Shown piece after piece: positions 10,735-22,263 of a stretch of 64,000 bases of DNA. This stretch comes from Malachius bipustulatus (taxonomy: Eukaryota; Arthropoda; Insecta; Coleoptera; Melyridae), in NCBI GenBank assembly GCA_910589415.1, contig OU342630.1:43680012-43744011 (forward strand), read 5' to 3'. The notes beneath the pieces were generated by a model. It made no database searches, was not told the origin of the DNA, and saw only the letters and a program-made list of their open reading frames with translations. The stretch's first letter is position 1; every line of letters begins with the position of its first letter. Position numbers and translations under genes: made by a program.

Positions 10735-12840
10735 CAACAGCTCCCGGGTGGACGTGCCCTCTGACCATGTTCTTTTGTTGGCCGCTGAAAGGATCGCCTT
10801 TATCAAACACAAAAAGTCAACAACACAAATAAAAATAGTATTGGACAAACTGAAGGACCTAGAAACAAAAGCTGAAATCAAGCATGAGATAAACACGGAA
10901 ATTCAAATAATAACACCAAAAATTGAAAAAGACCAAACCCAGTCCTGGACAGAGATATCAGAGATTGTAACGAACGCTATGCAGACAAGACTAGGATTTA
11001 GGTCAAGAGACGCAAAGCAGAAATGGATGACTGATGAGATACTGCTGTTGATGGACGAACACCGAAGGCACAAGAATGATGCAGACCATAGCACCTATAG
11101 AAGTATTCATAAGTTAATAAAAGGGAAGATAAGAATAGCTAACAACCACTGGCTCAGACACGAATGCAGAGAAATAGAGCAACTGCAAAGACAACAAGAT
11201 CATCAAAATTTGCACAAAAAACTGAAAGAGAGGGCTTGTGTATACAGAAAATGGAGACCAAGTTTGATTGTGAATCAGGACAACAGGATAGTTTTTGAAA
11301 AAGAAGAGAAAATCAATGTTTGGGAAAAATACATCGAAGAACTTTTTGCGACAATAGACCACCGGTAGACACTGAGTTGAGTGATTGTTAGATTAACCCA
11401 TAAATTATCAAAGACGATATTGAAAAAACTATCGGTAACTGAAAAAACAACAAAGCCAGCTGGTCCGGATGGAGTGTTGGCAGAGATACTCAAGCTCATA
11501 AAATTTTATCATCGTTTACGACACGGGACAATATCCCGAACAATGGCTGTGCTCGACCTTTGTCCCCTTGCCCAAGAAATCCAATGCAAGAAAATGTGAG
11601 GACCATAGACTCATCAGTCTAATCAGTCATACTTTAAAAATTTTCCTAAAAATAATAGGTACACCAAAGATTATACAGAAAATGCGAGAGAGACATAAGG
11701 GACTCACAATTTGGATTTCCACAAGGGTTGGGTACGATGGAAGTGAAAGTCGCGACACAGGTGCCAGTCCAAAACTGTTACTATCAGAGAAAAGACGTGT
11801 GTCTGTGTTTCAGAGATTACGAGAAAGCTTTCGATCGAGTGCAACACCAGAAATTAATGCAGATACTATTGAGGCTTGATATAGACCAAAAGGACATCCA
11901 ATGCATCGAGAACCTGTACTGGAACTAAAATGCTAAAGTCAAACTAGAAAATACAGTGTCCAGCACTACACAAATTAAAACAGGAGAGAAATAGAGGTGC
12001 GTGCTGTCTACACTTCTATTCAACCTATATTCAGAGACCATTTTTCAAGAGGTCTTGGCAGACGCAGAAAATGGCATTAAAGCTAATGGAGTATGGATTA
12101 ACAACATTCGTTATGCCGATGATGCGGTGTTGATAACCGATAATATAGACGATCTACAGCAAATGGTAAATATGATGGGGTAACACAGTAAATCTATGGG
12201 TGTAAATATAAATACCAAAAGGACGAAATTAATGATCATCCCCAGAAACCTAAATTCATTCGCAAACTCCAGCATAACATTATTTGAGGCAGCGCCCATT
12301 GGAAAAGTGGATAAATTTAAATACCTGGGAGCATGGCTCTTCGAGGACTTGACATCGGACAGAGAAATAAAAAGCCTTATTGAGCAGGGCCGACAAGCAT
12401 TCCTGCGGCTTAGAAGTGTGCTTGCCTATTCGGACTTTATGGAATGCTATGTCTGGTCGGTATACTTCTCTATAGTGTGGAAGCTTGGACCCTAAAGATG
12501 AGTAGTATCAGCAAACTGGAGGCCTTCGAGATGTGGCTGTATCGCAGAGTTCTCAAAATACCATGGACACTGAGAGTGACAAACGAGGAAGTTCTTAGAC
12601 TTGTGAACAGAGAACGCAACCTATTCAATGCGGTCAGGAATAGAAAAACGGCCTATTGTGGACAGACCAGGCGTAACGAAAAGTATAGGCTCCTACAGCT
12701 GATAATCGAAGGCAAGATTGAGGGCAAAAAGGTAATTGGGAGGAAGAAGATGTCTTGGCTTCAGAACATCAGACAATGAAAAGAACTACGTGATATACAG
12801 TATCTGATCCACACCGCGCGAGATATAGAAGCAAGTTAAC
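10735..12840 (+). pseudogene. Degenerate LINE: endonuclease tail plus reverse transcriptase
   Basis: A non-LTR retrotransposon copy is broken into at least six frames. Near 10755 the DVPSDHVLL phrase looks like the final SDH motif of an apurinic-type endonuclease. A linker follows with KQKWMTDEILLLMDEHR. Reverse transcriptase blocks come in order: KPAGPDGVLAEILK (about 11450), PKKSNARKCEDHRLISL (about 11570), CFRDYEKAFDRVQHQKLM (about 11805), the LSTLLFNLYSE block near 12003, and the active-site RYADDAVLIT near 12110. The thumb and tail end with LEAFEMWLYRRVLKIPW and RRNEKYRLLQLIIEGKI. Multiple frameshifts and stops separate the blocks. It resembles the endonuclease-reverse transcriptase LINEs common in insects; I do not assign a clade. 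The 3' end near 12840 is approximate. Confidence 0.88.
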
Positions 12841-14064
12841 AAGTTAAAGATATTTAGGTACATACTACTCTTAATTCAGAACTCAACCTTAATAGGTGGG
12901 TATAAAGGTAACCTGCAAATTAATTCTGTAAATACCTGCAGATTAATTCTCTTAAGGCAACACATTATCCAGTAGAATGTTAAATTCTATTCTGATTGCT
13001 AATGAACAAAAATTTTAAAATGCCATTAAATTCATTTTCATGGAAAGTTTATAAAATCGAACTTTAGTTGTAGGTTGGGAATTTTGTAAGCCGAAAGACG
13101 AAGGAGAGTCTACTCAATTCAGTGAGCCCAGCAAAAAATTAATCATTGCAAAAGTATGCCGCTTAGAAATTGTCATTTCACTCTTTCGCACAGGCTTTTC
13201 TTATAAAAAATGTATCTTTACAGCTAGATGTGATGGTGTTGTGCCTTGTCACTTACCAACACTCGAACGATTCGATTTCGATTTCCTGAAGGATTTCCAA
13301 AAACGATTTCCAGAAGTCTAATATAAAAAAAAATTGCTTATACATTCAGTTGGAAGGTTTTATTTACATAGAAGGTCGTTCATAAACAACATCCCTACTT
13401 CCATTTCTCAAGAGCCGTTTAAAAATTACTTTTTTGAGGTACTAAATGGCCCTATGACTTTTACCATAAATTATAATAACGCCTTTTGAATAATATTTTT
13501 ACTTTTCAAAACAACACAAAATGAAAACTACTTACACTCTGGAAAGTGTTTGTTTTTAGGAATCACAAGTAAGTATGTACATTATCTACTTATACCATAC
13601 AAAGCACTAAAGTAAGAGTAACTTTACAAACTGGCAATAAAATTTTATTGTGAGAAAAATAATAATTAGTAACAAAGTAACACAATAATAATAAATTTTA
13701 ATTCTTAATTATTTTTACATAAATACTTACTTAAAATCTTACATAAAAATAATCAGCTAAGTAATACATTTACTTTAATTGAGAAAAATCCCAGTCTGTA
13801 ACTGTACAATAATAACTGTTGTCCCACAATAATAAATTAGCAAAAGCAATAAACGGATCGTTATTAATGATTTTCATCATTTCACAGCTACAAGTTATAA
13901 ATGAGTGAAATATGTATTTTTATAAACAAAATATACAAATATAGAGTTCAGTCCAGCTCAAAATAACGGAGATGATCCTTATTTTACCCACATGTTACGC
14001 CATTGGTGAGCAACCTTCCAAATAGATCCTCTAACGCGTGCAAACGTAGGTGAACGAGTATTTT
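12841..14064. other. Intergenic stretch downstream of the host gene
   Basis: AT-rich, without coding signal. It includes the likely 3' UTR of the minus-strand gene if transcription passes the first poly(A) signal; a second TTTATT (AATAAA on the minus strand) lies at 13644-13649. Confidence 0.4.
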
Positions 14065-14070
14065 TTTATT
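14065..14070 (-). terminator. Candidate poly(A) signal of the 14.1 kb gene
   Basis: TTTATT on the plus strand reads AATAAA on the minus strand, about 66 nt past the stop codon. This would give a short 3' UTR. The alternative signal at 13644-13649 would give about 490 nt. Confidence 0.35.
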
Positions 14071-14135
14071 CGTTGCAACCGCAATGACATCATCTTCGTG
14101 TTTAATAATGATATTCCATTGTATTTAAAGGCAAG

Positions 14136-15498
14136 CTACGTTTTAGCTTTCTCTAAATTGCCATATTTAGTGGATAAGTCAAGCGAAGTTTTGCTCTTCT
14201 CAGCATTAATGAAGTCTTGAATATAGCTAACTTTGTTTTCATCTTCCACCATGGAGGACGTAAGTGAGGACTTTTTGCTACTTCTCGTGCTAGATGCGTC
14301 GATAAAGTCGAGAATGCTTTCATCGTCAACTTCTCCGTTTAGCTTTGCAGATCGTCGTTTTTCTCTGAGACTGCATTCTTGTAAAATTTTCATTAAGCTT
14401 GAATGTTCTATTTTCTTATCATCGTCCTTTATTTTTGAATAATTTATTGGAGGAGAAAGTTCGTTCTTATTATTATTTACTGGTGTCAAAGACGTTTTGA
14501 GTAGAATATGATTTTCAACGTTATTGTTGTTATTGTTATTGGCAGCGCTCAAATCAACTACATTCCTACTCTTTTTTATCGGAGACAGAGAACGTCTGGC
14601 TGGAGGAACTGGTGTTTCTATTTCTTCATCTTTAACAATCAAACTTTCTAGGTCCGAAACTACCTCTTTTTCAGTTTTTTGGGGTTTTCTAGGTCTTGGC
14701 AAGCTGGCGTCTCTGGGATTGTAGTGCTCTAATATTCGAAGATCCCAGTCCTGCAAACTCCCGAAAGAGTCATCACTGCCTATGACCACTGGTTTTTTAG
14801 GATTGCGAATTTTATCCATCAAATGCTGAGGAAAAAGAGATCCAAAACTGCGACATCTTGTCATGTAAGCTTCTAGTTTACCTGCAGATGACGCATGTGA
14901 TAACTTCTTAGTTTCATTCGGTATAGAAGTCATTGAATTATGTATAGTGGCTGAATCAGTGTTTTTGTCTATATCGTCAAAATGAGCAACCGCTAATTTT
15001 AGTTCGCTATAATTAGGTAGAGACACAACTGATAAATTTTTCTTACGTTTGTTTATTTTTGCCTCTTCTCGGCTTATAAGTTTATGTGCATTCATTTTTT
15101 CGAGCACGCCGTGAGAGTGGTCATGATTTTTATTATGTAGAAGTTCATCTCGTTCACAAACTGGACAAGTGTGGTGAATAATTTTCTTGACGAATAGTGG
15201 CTCTTCAACGGGCGTTTTATTTTCCTCGGTTGATTTTCTCATATTAAGAGCTTGAATACTATTTTTCGTCACTGTTTCTATCCTTTCCTTCAGACCTTTC
15301 TTCTTATTTTTTCTAGGCGGTGGAGTTGGTGGATTTTTTTCATTGCATATCAACACAAGCTTTGGACTCTTCAAATCGACACTGCGTTCCGGTGCTTCTA
15401 GTTCTGCGGAAGTCCAGTCTGAAGATTTTGATAATGGTTTTGTAGTTTTTGAGTCATTCATGATGTGCTTCCGTTTCTTTGGAGTCACTTCTTCATAC
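14136..15498 (-). CDS. Terminal coding exon of an unrecognised insect gene
   Basis: The exon opens after a TATTTTTAG acceptor (AG at 15500-15499). Its first base, G, completes a codon begun in the previous exon, and it runs about 453 codons to a TAG at 14136. The codon at 15488 is GTG, not ATG, so it is not a start. Residues counted from that codon: an SH3-ligand-like PPTPPPRKNKKK at 53-64; CPVC at 108-111, followed by a histidine-rich HNKNHDHSH at 118-126 (possible metal site); SFGSL twice, at 214-218 and 241-245; a tryptophan-bearing stretch QDWDLRILEHYNPRD at 246-260, which looks like a conserved core; LPRPRKP at 263-269; PVPPARR at 293-299; and seven asparagines at 317-323. The rest is charged and serine-rich, typical of a disordered cytoplasmic or scaffold tail. 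No transmembrane segment or enzyme domain is seen. I do not recognise the protein. Confidence 0.82.
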
Positions 15499-15633
15499 CT
15501 AAAAATATGAAATCTTTTATTAGAGCATAATAATTATATAAATAGACAAAAAACGCGAACTTGCATAATGTTATAATATAAAGATTTAATTTTTTCTAGG
15601 CAAAATATTTGCAGACATTTTTATTACTCAAAG

Positions 15634-15781
15634 GCCCGTATTCACAAAGCGTTTCTGTCCTGTAATATCTGGAAAATAATTAAATAAATGGGATGGAGAT
15701 ATGCAGTTTTTATGTGTTCGAGTGAGATGGGTATAATTGATTACGTAATTATTTAGGAAATTATCGTTTGTGAATACGGGC
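15634..15781. mobile_element. 148-bp MITE, copy 1 (GCCCGTATTCACAAA termini)
   Basis: The termini GCCCGTATTCACAAA and its inverse enclose an AT-rich centre with GGGATGGAGATATGCAG. A second copy with the same ends and centre lies at 30185-30335. Non-coding; it lies in the last intron of the host gene. Confidence 0.85.
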
Positions 15782-16449
15782 GTGGAATGGTTTAAAAAGC
15801 TTTGTCCCTGAAGTTATATTATTTATAATCGTTTAAAAAAGTGTCACATGTCACATTACCTAGAAATAAAAGTCTTTGCCATTTAAAAAAAAGATAAGAG
15901 ATAGGTATGCAAATTCTATTTTGTCATTTCTGAATTCAGTGAATATTGCTTAAATCTTTTATATTTCTTGTATTGCTGCGATCTGGATATTTTTTATACT
16001 GAACTTTTTTTCTCAGCGTTTTAGACCAAATTTTACGCGTTTTTACATCGCAATAATTATAATCGGAGCTTTCCTAAATGTCAAAATGTCAAAAATATTA
16101 CTTTTGGAAAATCTGCGCCGCAGAAAATAAAAATGTTCTAGATATATTTTTGAAGTTTTTAAAAGAACGCAAAATCCCGCTTTTATTTTAGAAGCTAGTG
16201 CAGCTAAAATTTAAGAAATTAAATTGAAAAAAGACTTGATGGATGAACTGCTTTTCCTCGAATCTTATATTGAGATCTGGTTACATAAACATTCATAATT
16301 TTTTTACATTGTTGGTGCATTTATACATTCCCACATTAATATAAAGCTGATGTGAGTATTTTGAAGGTAATAATAGCAATACCCAGTAATTTGAACCAAC
16401 ATCTCTTAAAACACTTATAATGAGTTAATTTCTTCCAGCGACCGCCAGT

Positions 16450-16745
16450 CTTCCTCACATGGAGATCAACAGGAGACCTCCTTATGTATGTTACTAAACA
16501 ACTGTAGAAAACGCGATCGAGCACCATGAAGAGTCTTCAGCGGTTGCGTTTGATATTTCTAGGGCTTTCCACCGTGTCTAATGATGTATTATTGGCAAAA
16601 CTCCGATCTTATGGCATCTCTGAGAAGTTCTGTTTCTAAATTGCAAGTTACTCAGATCGTTTCTTGCAGTTGACTATTCGGTATTGGTGGATTTTTTTTA
16701 GTGTTTCATTTTCTCTCCGCTTGTATCTTTTTCATTTATACAGGA
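16450..16745 (+). pseudogene. Reverse transcriptase fragment of a LINE (Jockey/CR1-like)
   Basis: On the plus strand the phrases RSTGDLL, AIEHHEESSAVAFDISRAF, LLAKLRSYGISEKFC and DRFLQ follow in the right order for RT domain blocks (the segment around the first catalytic aspartate and its downstream helix). Frames are disrupted by stops and small indels, and the YADD block is missing. It lies antisense within the last intron of the minus-strand gene. The family is inferred from the phrase pattern only. Confidence 0.72.
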
Positions 16746-16926
16746 TGTATAGTTAAAGCGATTTAAAGTGGACCAAAATAATTTAAATGACACTTCTTCG
16801 CAATTTTAACGGGAGCAGCCTAGGCATTATTATATTTTCATAATTTGTATGCGCAAATAATGTGCGTGGAATAATTTTCGTCTATCTGGTAAATATATTT
16901 TTTAAATGGCCAGATATGGCCAACGG

Positions 16927-16951
16927 TCAGGTCAGGTCAGGTCAGGTCAGG
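16927..16951 (+). repeat. (TCAGG)5 interstitial telomere-type array
   Basis: Five exact tandem TCAGG units. TCAGG is the telomeric repeat of many beetles, so this supports a coleopteran source. It could also be a chance microsatellite. Confidence 0.85.
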
Positions 16952-17291
16952 CCTTACACAAGCACCGTGTGTAAATTATCAAGTTAATTACTCGTGCATT
17001 GAAAATGCATACTGCTCACTAATTCATTCTATTTAATTATTTCTGACAAACCTATTTCTTCAGCTTAATGGTAATGCTCTGTGTGATCGATTCTACTAAC
17101 TTTAATAGCTTGAATATATCTGAAATAGCTTTATAATAAACGAATAACATCTGGTCGATGAAAAATAGAAATCCTAAATTAAATCGGGAAAAAAATCATA
17201 ATACTCTACTTGTGGACTCTAGATGTATTATATGAAAGAGTAGATATTTTTGGCCTAATCTGGTGTTTATTAACATGTGATGATCACTCAC

Positions 17292-17347
17292 CTGCTAACC
17301 TGCTTTTTATTCAAATGTGAGTCTGACTTCCAGGTGGTCGGCTTCAG
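17292..17347 (-). CDS. Internal 56-nt coding exon of the minus-strand gene
   Basis: A strong acceptor (TTTCACTTTGTTGCAG) precedes CTGAAGCCGACC, and a consensus donor (CAG then GTGAGTGATC) follows. The exon starts at a codon boundary, reads LKPTTWKSDSHLNKKQVS and ends with two bases (AG). Joined to the G that opens the terminal exon, these give an arginine codon and keep the reading frame open. It also fits the phase of the exon ending at 21624. Because the exon is short and was found from splice signals and phase alone, its inclusion is likely but not proven. Confidence 0.65.
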
Positions 17348-17620
17348 CTGCAACAAAGTGAAATACACATCAGATTGGATCTAGCGTTTCGCAAGAAAGA
17401 TTAAGTAGCGTGACTTGCTTCAATAGAGACTGCTCCTCCAGAAGTGGTAAAATGGGTTTAATTAAGAAGAAATTACAGAAGAAACGAAATAGAATGAGTT
17501 GATATAATGCTGATATATGGAAAAATGGTTTAAGAGTTAATATATGATGGTTTAAATACAATAATTAATCATCATTACACATAATATGTAGACTTCACTT
17601 GTTGGTAAATTTGGTAGGTA

Positions 17621-17751
17621 TAGTCGACCAAGAGATATAACGAAAAAATCTAATTGTTAAACTGTCATATTTTATTACTTCAACAATATTTCAATAATCC
17701 AAAAATTTATAAAATGACAGAAGTCGTTTCGTTATATCTCTGGCCCAACTA
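17621..17751. mobile_element. 131-bp MITE with TA target duplication
   Basis: The ends TAGTCGACCAAGAGATATAA and a near-inverse (TTATATCTCTGGCCCAACTA) are flanked by TA at 17619-17620 and 17752-17753. The AGAGATATAACGAAA block pairs exactly. Non-coding and AT-rich inside. Confidence 0.75.
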
Positions 17752-18343
17752 TACTCTAAGAATTATTAAGTTAAGTAAAAAATTATTAACTCTAGAACCA
17801 AAGAGGTGAAGATGGGAAAACTACGTAAGTACATCATGACGTTTGAAAATTTTTATAACTGTATAGCAAATCAAACATAGATGCTGTAAAATTATCCCAT
17901 TACCTCTAGTATATTCATTAAAAATTAAGAATACCTGAAATCACAGAGAGATAGAAAAGAAAATTATTGCTACCATCATGGTAGTAAATCATCATGTACG
18001 AATAAAAATTACAATGCATATTAGCAACACCTCCGAACAGTATAACGCCATATGGAAAGCCATTCATTTGCAATGATTTAGACAGCCGTCCGGCAGAGAA
18101 TTTATGGGACGTCAATGTCATTGATTTTAGATTTAAGCCATATACGGGTAGGTCCTTCATTCTATACTTCATATCCCTCAAAGATAATTAAAATCACAGT
18201 ATTTTATAACTTCTAAAAGCAAAAATAATGAGGAATTATGTTAAATAAGTCATAGCATGAGCATTATTATATTAGAATTAGGTAGTTTCATTTTTCACGA
18301 GACTTGATTTTGGTTTTGCAGGCGAAATCTACTTATAATTTCA

Positions 18344-18666
18344 ATATCGATGGTTAAGATGTGATACCTCGTATATACAAAATTGCTACAAAACACGTAA
18401 GACTGAGGAAGATACGAGGAATCACACAAGTTAGTCTCAACACAAATGCGGGGTATCACTACACTGAGGTTCTGTTGAAATCCATTGGTTAAATACATAC
18501 AAGGTATCACCAGAAATATACACTGAGGTTCTGTTGAAATCCATTGGTTAAATACATACAAGGTATCACCAGAAATATAGAGCAAATTTTTCTGCGAATT
18601 TTGATGTGTATAACTCATTTTCACTGAAAATGCAGATACGTGGTATCACATCTTAACCATCGATAT
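18344..18666. mobile_element. 323-bp TIR element with internal 59-bp duplication
   Basis: The ends ATATCGATGGTTAAGATGTG and its exact inverse pair for about 24 bases, then diverge slightly. Inside, a 59-bp unit starting ACACTGAGGTTCTG is present twice without mismatch (18461-18519 and 18520-18578). The phrase GTATCAC and its inverse recur five or more times in the element. Non-coding. Confidence 0.8.
18461..18578. repeat. Exact tandem duplication, 2 x 59 bp
   Basis: Two identical 59-bp units lie back to back inside the 18.3 kb TIR element. Each ends in AGGTATCACCAGAAATAT. The identity implies a recent duplication or an assembly artefact. Confidence 0.92.
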
Positions 18667-20242
18667 GCAGAACAAGACTCCAAAGTTCCTGGATTATTAG
18701 TGGATGATCATTCTTCAGCAGGTTGGACCTTTCAGCAGTAGGTGATCAGGTAGTATCTGGGATACTGGGATAGATTTGCTAGCTTAAACGCATGTTCATA
18801 AAAAGTGATACGAAATAAAAGCTTTTGTGAATCAGCACCTGGCAGAATGTAAAGGAGGGAGGGGAAGAGTTATAATTTCGTTGTTACAATGCTACTCTCG
18901 TTCACAAGAAGTGACATATAAGGAAGAGTTTTAAGATTGCTGTCCAACCCATGATTACTGGTAGTCGTATGTCATAACCAAAACCATAACATTAGTCATG
19001 TCCAGGAAACTTTTTTGACTTAAGAATCTGGTGGAAAAAACTCTTGTAGGTCATGAATTCCCCTGTCGTGCTTAGCATCTCCAACTCAAGTATCTCCATC
19101 CGCTCAACCATATAAATCACTCGCTTTAAGAATATGATCAAGAATTTTAACATATTGGATAAACTTCGGGTTCAAATGCTTAAATCTTTTTCTTTTATTT
19201 TTCCTCTTTCTTATCAATAAATTTCCTTTTATGTGAAATCAGTTTCACTTTGTCCTTTTCCTATTTACGTACAGTGACAATATTATAAACATTGAAAAAG
19301 CATTTGGTATAAAGGGAATCTAATTTGACATAAAAGAAATTTAAATTGGAAAATCACACTTGACGTTTGATAAATTTGAAAAGCATTTGACAAATTTGGA
19401 AAAGCAAATTTCAAAAAACAAAAACCAAAAGACAAAGACTGTAAGTATGTCAACCATGGATGGATACATTGATACGTAGAACTAGCTAACACAATAGCTG
19501 AAAAAATACACCCCGAAATATACAGGATTCCCAAAATTCTTCTCTCAATACGGACCACTTTTTTATTTTGCTAGATAGAGGTCGATTAAGTGTGCAAAGT
19601 TGGGAACAATTAGATTCTTTTTAAGAATCGGACACTAAATGTTTGAAAAAAATCAGCCATTACTTAAATACCTATGTTGAAAAAACTAAAAAATTACGAT
19701 TTCTTGTTTTGCCATACCTTTCTTATTATTGGAAATTAATAAATAATTTTATGTACTACATAAGACTACAAAGTCAGCAAGAGCTACTCATCTGTTCTTA
19801 TCATATCTTATCATCTCATCTTTTCATATAGTTCGGTATTAAAGAAATCATGGAAACCAAAAATTATTATTAATATTAAGAAAAAAAAGATTATTTTTCC
19901 GAATAAAATATGACTTTATATTGACGTACCTACGTAGTTTGATGAAACACAAAATCCTAAACAAGAAGAATCAAAATTAATGTTAATAATTTTTGGTTTA
20001 TATGGATTTTTCAATGTCAAATGACATGAAAAACCATAATGGCCATCATAAGAAATACAAAAGTTGACCATGAAAACTCTGGGATTGGTCAAAATTTTCT
20101 TTGAAATTTTTTGAAATGTCAAATGGATAGCTCATGATGGCTTATAAAACCTACAAAATTCAATTTATTTATTTTTAATAATAAAAAAGGTATGGCTAAA
20201 AAAGTCATCTAGATTTTGCAGTTTTTTCAGTAGGTACGTATA

Positions 20243-21132
20243 CAGGATGTCCCAGCTTATTCGAAGCGGTTTCTGTAGGCCAAACGATGGATTTTTTCCA
20301 AAAAAAATTTAGCAAATTCAAGTAGAGAATCACAATGGCCATAATTTAAAATTATTTTGGAGTATACAGAGTGTCCCATATGACAGTGGCATATCAAAGT
20401 TATGTTTTTTTTTTAAATGGAATGCTCCTATGTTATTGCATTTTTAGATTGTCTGAGAAGAGGAAATAAGATTGGCTTTTACAGTTGGGGTTTAAATTCA
20501 GAAGTTTTTGAGTTATAAACAAGTGAAAATCGTTATTTTTCAAGTTCAAGGCCCTGTACAACGAAAACGGTTCAAGGTAGCGAAAAACGAATTACATGTC
20601 CCTATTTTAACTTTTCATGTACTATCCTATGATGTAGATAAAATGTTTATACAGGGTGATAAAAAATATAAAAAATTTGAAAAATTCTGAGATTTCTCCA
20701 CGCGTCGCTAAATAAAAAAATCAAAGAGAGTACAAATGTTTCTATACCATAGGATAGTACATAAAAAGTTAAAATAGGGACATGTAAGCCGTTTTTCTCT
20801 ATCTTCAGCCGTTTTCGTTGTACAGTGCCTTGAGCTTGAAAAATGACGATTTTCACTTGTTTATAACTCAAAAACTTATGAATTTAAACACCAACTGTAA
20901 AAGCCAATCTTATTTTCTCTTCTCAGACATTCTAAAAATGCAATAACATAGGAGCATTCCATTTAAAAAAACATAACTTTGATATGCCACTGTCTTATGG
21001 GACACTCTGTATACTCCAAAATAATTTTAAATTATGGCCATTGTGATTCTGTACTTGAATTTTCAAAATTTTTTTGGAAAAAATCCATCGTTTGGCCTAC
21101 AGAGACCGCTTCGAATAAGCTGGGACACCCTG
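20243..21132. mobile_element. 890-bp foldback element with TA flanks (core shared with 55.2 kb)
   Basis: The ends CAGGATGTCCCAGCTTATTC and its near inverse are flanked by TA. The two arms pair for most of their length, around a loop near 20660-20740. The outer arms (TTCGAAGCGGTTTCTGTAGGCC...) are unlike those at 55.2 kb. The inner core, from about 20385 to 21005 (GGAATGCTCCTATGTTATTGC, ACAAGTGAAAATCG, CCTATTTTAACTTTT), is nearly the same. Short ORFs inside are not coding. It sits in the large intron of the minus-strand gene. Confidence 0.85.
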
Positions 21133-21623
21133 TATATTTCAGTGATGGCTGAAAAATTTTGTTACCGATTCTAAGTAAGCATCAAATTGTGCCCAGCTTT
21201 GCCCACTTAACCGACTCTGTGACTATCAAAATAAGAAGGTTTTGATTCCAAGAAGAATCCTTTGAAGATTCAATGAGTAGGTATCTGATTATTAAAAAAA
21301 AAAAAAAAAAAAAATTCCGAATCAAGGATCTCATTAATTGAAACTTCCGAATTAATGACGAAATGGATTTCAAGAACAGAAATGCGATGTAAGTGGAAAT
21401 GAGTTAAAAGCCCAACTGCTAGAATATGAAAACAAAAAGAAACCGTGAATGGCAAAATAATATATCTGTAAGTACGTAAGTAGACAAAAAAGTTCATTAA
21501 TGCCGTTGACAAAAGTTATGTTGTTTCCGGGCAACACTGTTGAGAGTTTTCTTTAAATGCATTATGACAACGTTTACCGTCGTCGCTCTTAGTTTCTTCT
21601 AATGGCTGTAATGCAACTCGTAC

Positions 21624-21762
21624 CTTTACAAACTTTCCTGTATAATGCAGAGGGTCTTCCTTTTCTACTCTACCAACGCTCGCCGACGTTCTCCTTTGTG
21701 CTTGTTTACCGGGTTTTAATGAACTTTTCAACTTCTCAACCGCATTGTGAATGTTATTATGC
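21624..21762 (-). CDS. Internal coding exon of the minus-strand gene (5' boundary tentative)
   Basis: The minus strand reads SSLKPGKQAQRRTSASVGR and then KEDPLHYTGKFVK, a basic, serine-rich segment that looks coding. It ends at an AAG followed by GTACGAG donor at 21624, exactly between codons, matching the phase-0 start of the exon at 17347. The upstream stop (TGA near 21775) requires an acceptor below that point. The best one is CTTGTTCGAG, giving a start at 21762, with one base completing a codon from an earlier exon. That acceptor is weak, so the 5' edge is uncertain. An unspliced reading continues to a stop near 21516. Confidence 0.55.
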
Positions 21763-22263
21763 CTCGAACAAGTTCAAAAATTACGTATGCGATTTCCTCC
21801 TCGTGGGCTTATTAACTTATATTTATCCTGGCTTCCTCTTAAACTTATGCAAAACTTACATCCAGCGTCTGAATATTTAAGAGAAAATTATGAATTATTC
21901 ATAAAAGCAAATGTGCCATGACACGTTATTTGTTATTAATCGCTTATCCCGCATAAAATTTACTCAGTTTTATTGGCTCGAATTATCTTGCATTTATTTC
22001 CCATAATGTACAACAGAAATAAACAAATATACGCATAATATAATTTAATGAGAAAAAAAGGGCCAGTCGTTGCGAATCTTTACTCAAAAATTTGCTTTTA
22101 GGATAATTTTTTCCGAGATTTTTTCAAGAAAATATTATACACTAGTCACTAGTGTAAAAACAAAAACCGTCCCAACGTGATTTTCAAGCCTATTTTTCGT
22201 TAAAATGAATGTAATAAAAATGTTCTCGCGCATATAATATCACCAAATTATTTTTGGTCATTA

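Larger units (their letters stand above)
15499..17291 (-). other. Last intron of the minus-strand gene
   Basis: GTGAGT donor at 17291 and TTTTTAG acceptor at 15499. It contains a 148-bp MITE (15634-15781), a decayed RT fragment (16450-16745) and a (TCAGG)5 array. Confidence 0.7.
17348..21623 (-). other. Large intron of the minus-strand gene
   Basis: Donor GTACGAG at 21623; acceptor CAG at 17350-17348. It hosts the MITE at 17.6 kb, the palindrome with a 59-bp duplication at 18.3 kb and the 890-bp foldback at 20.2 kb. Between 18.7 and 20.2 kb I see nothing else. Confidence 0.55.

Noticed and set aside
13245..13330. Possible minus-strand mini exon ending at GTAAGTG near 13255
   Set aside because: It lies downstream of the gene's stop codon, is 29 nt long and has no partner exon.
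18295..18624. 109-codon minus-strand ORF with an internal protein repeat
   Set aside because: The repeat comes from the exact 59-bp duplication in a non-coding palindromic element; there are no splice or domain signals.
21291..21314. Poly-A run considered as a retrogene or SINE tail
   Set aside because: No RNA polymerase III boxes, no target duplication and no related sequence upstream.
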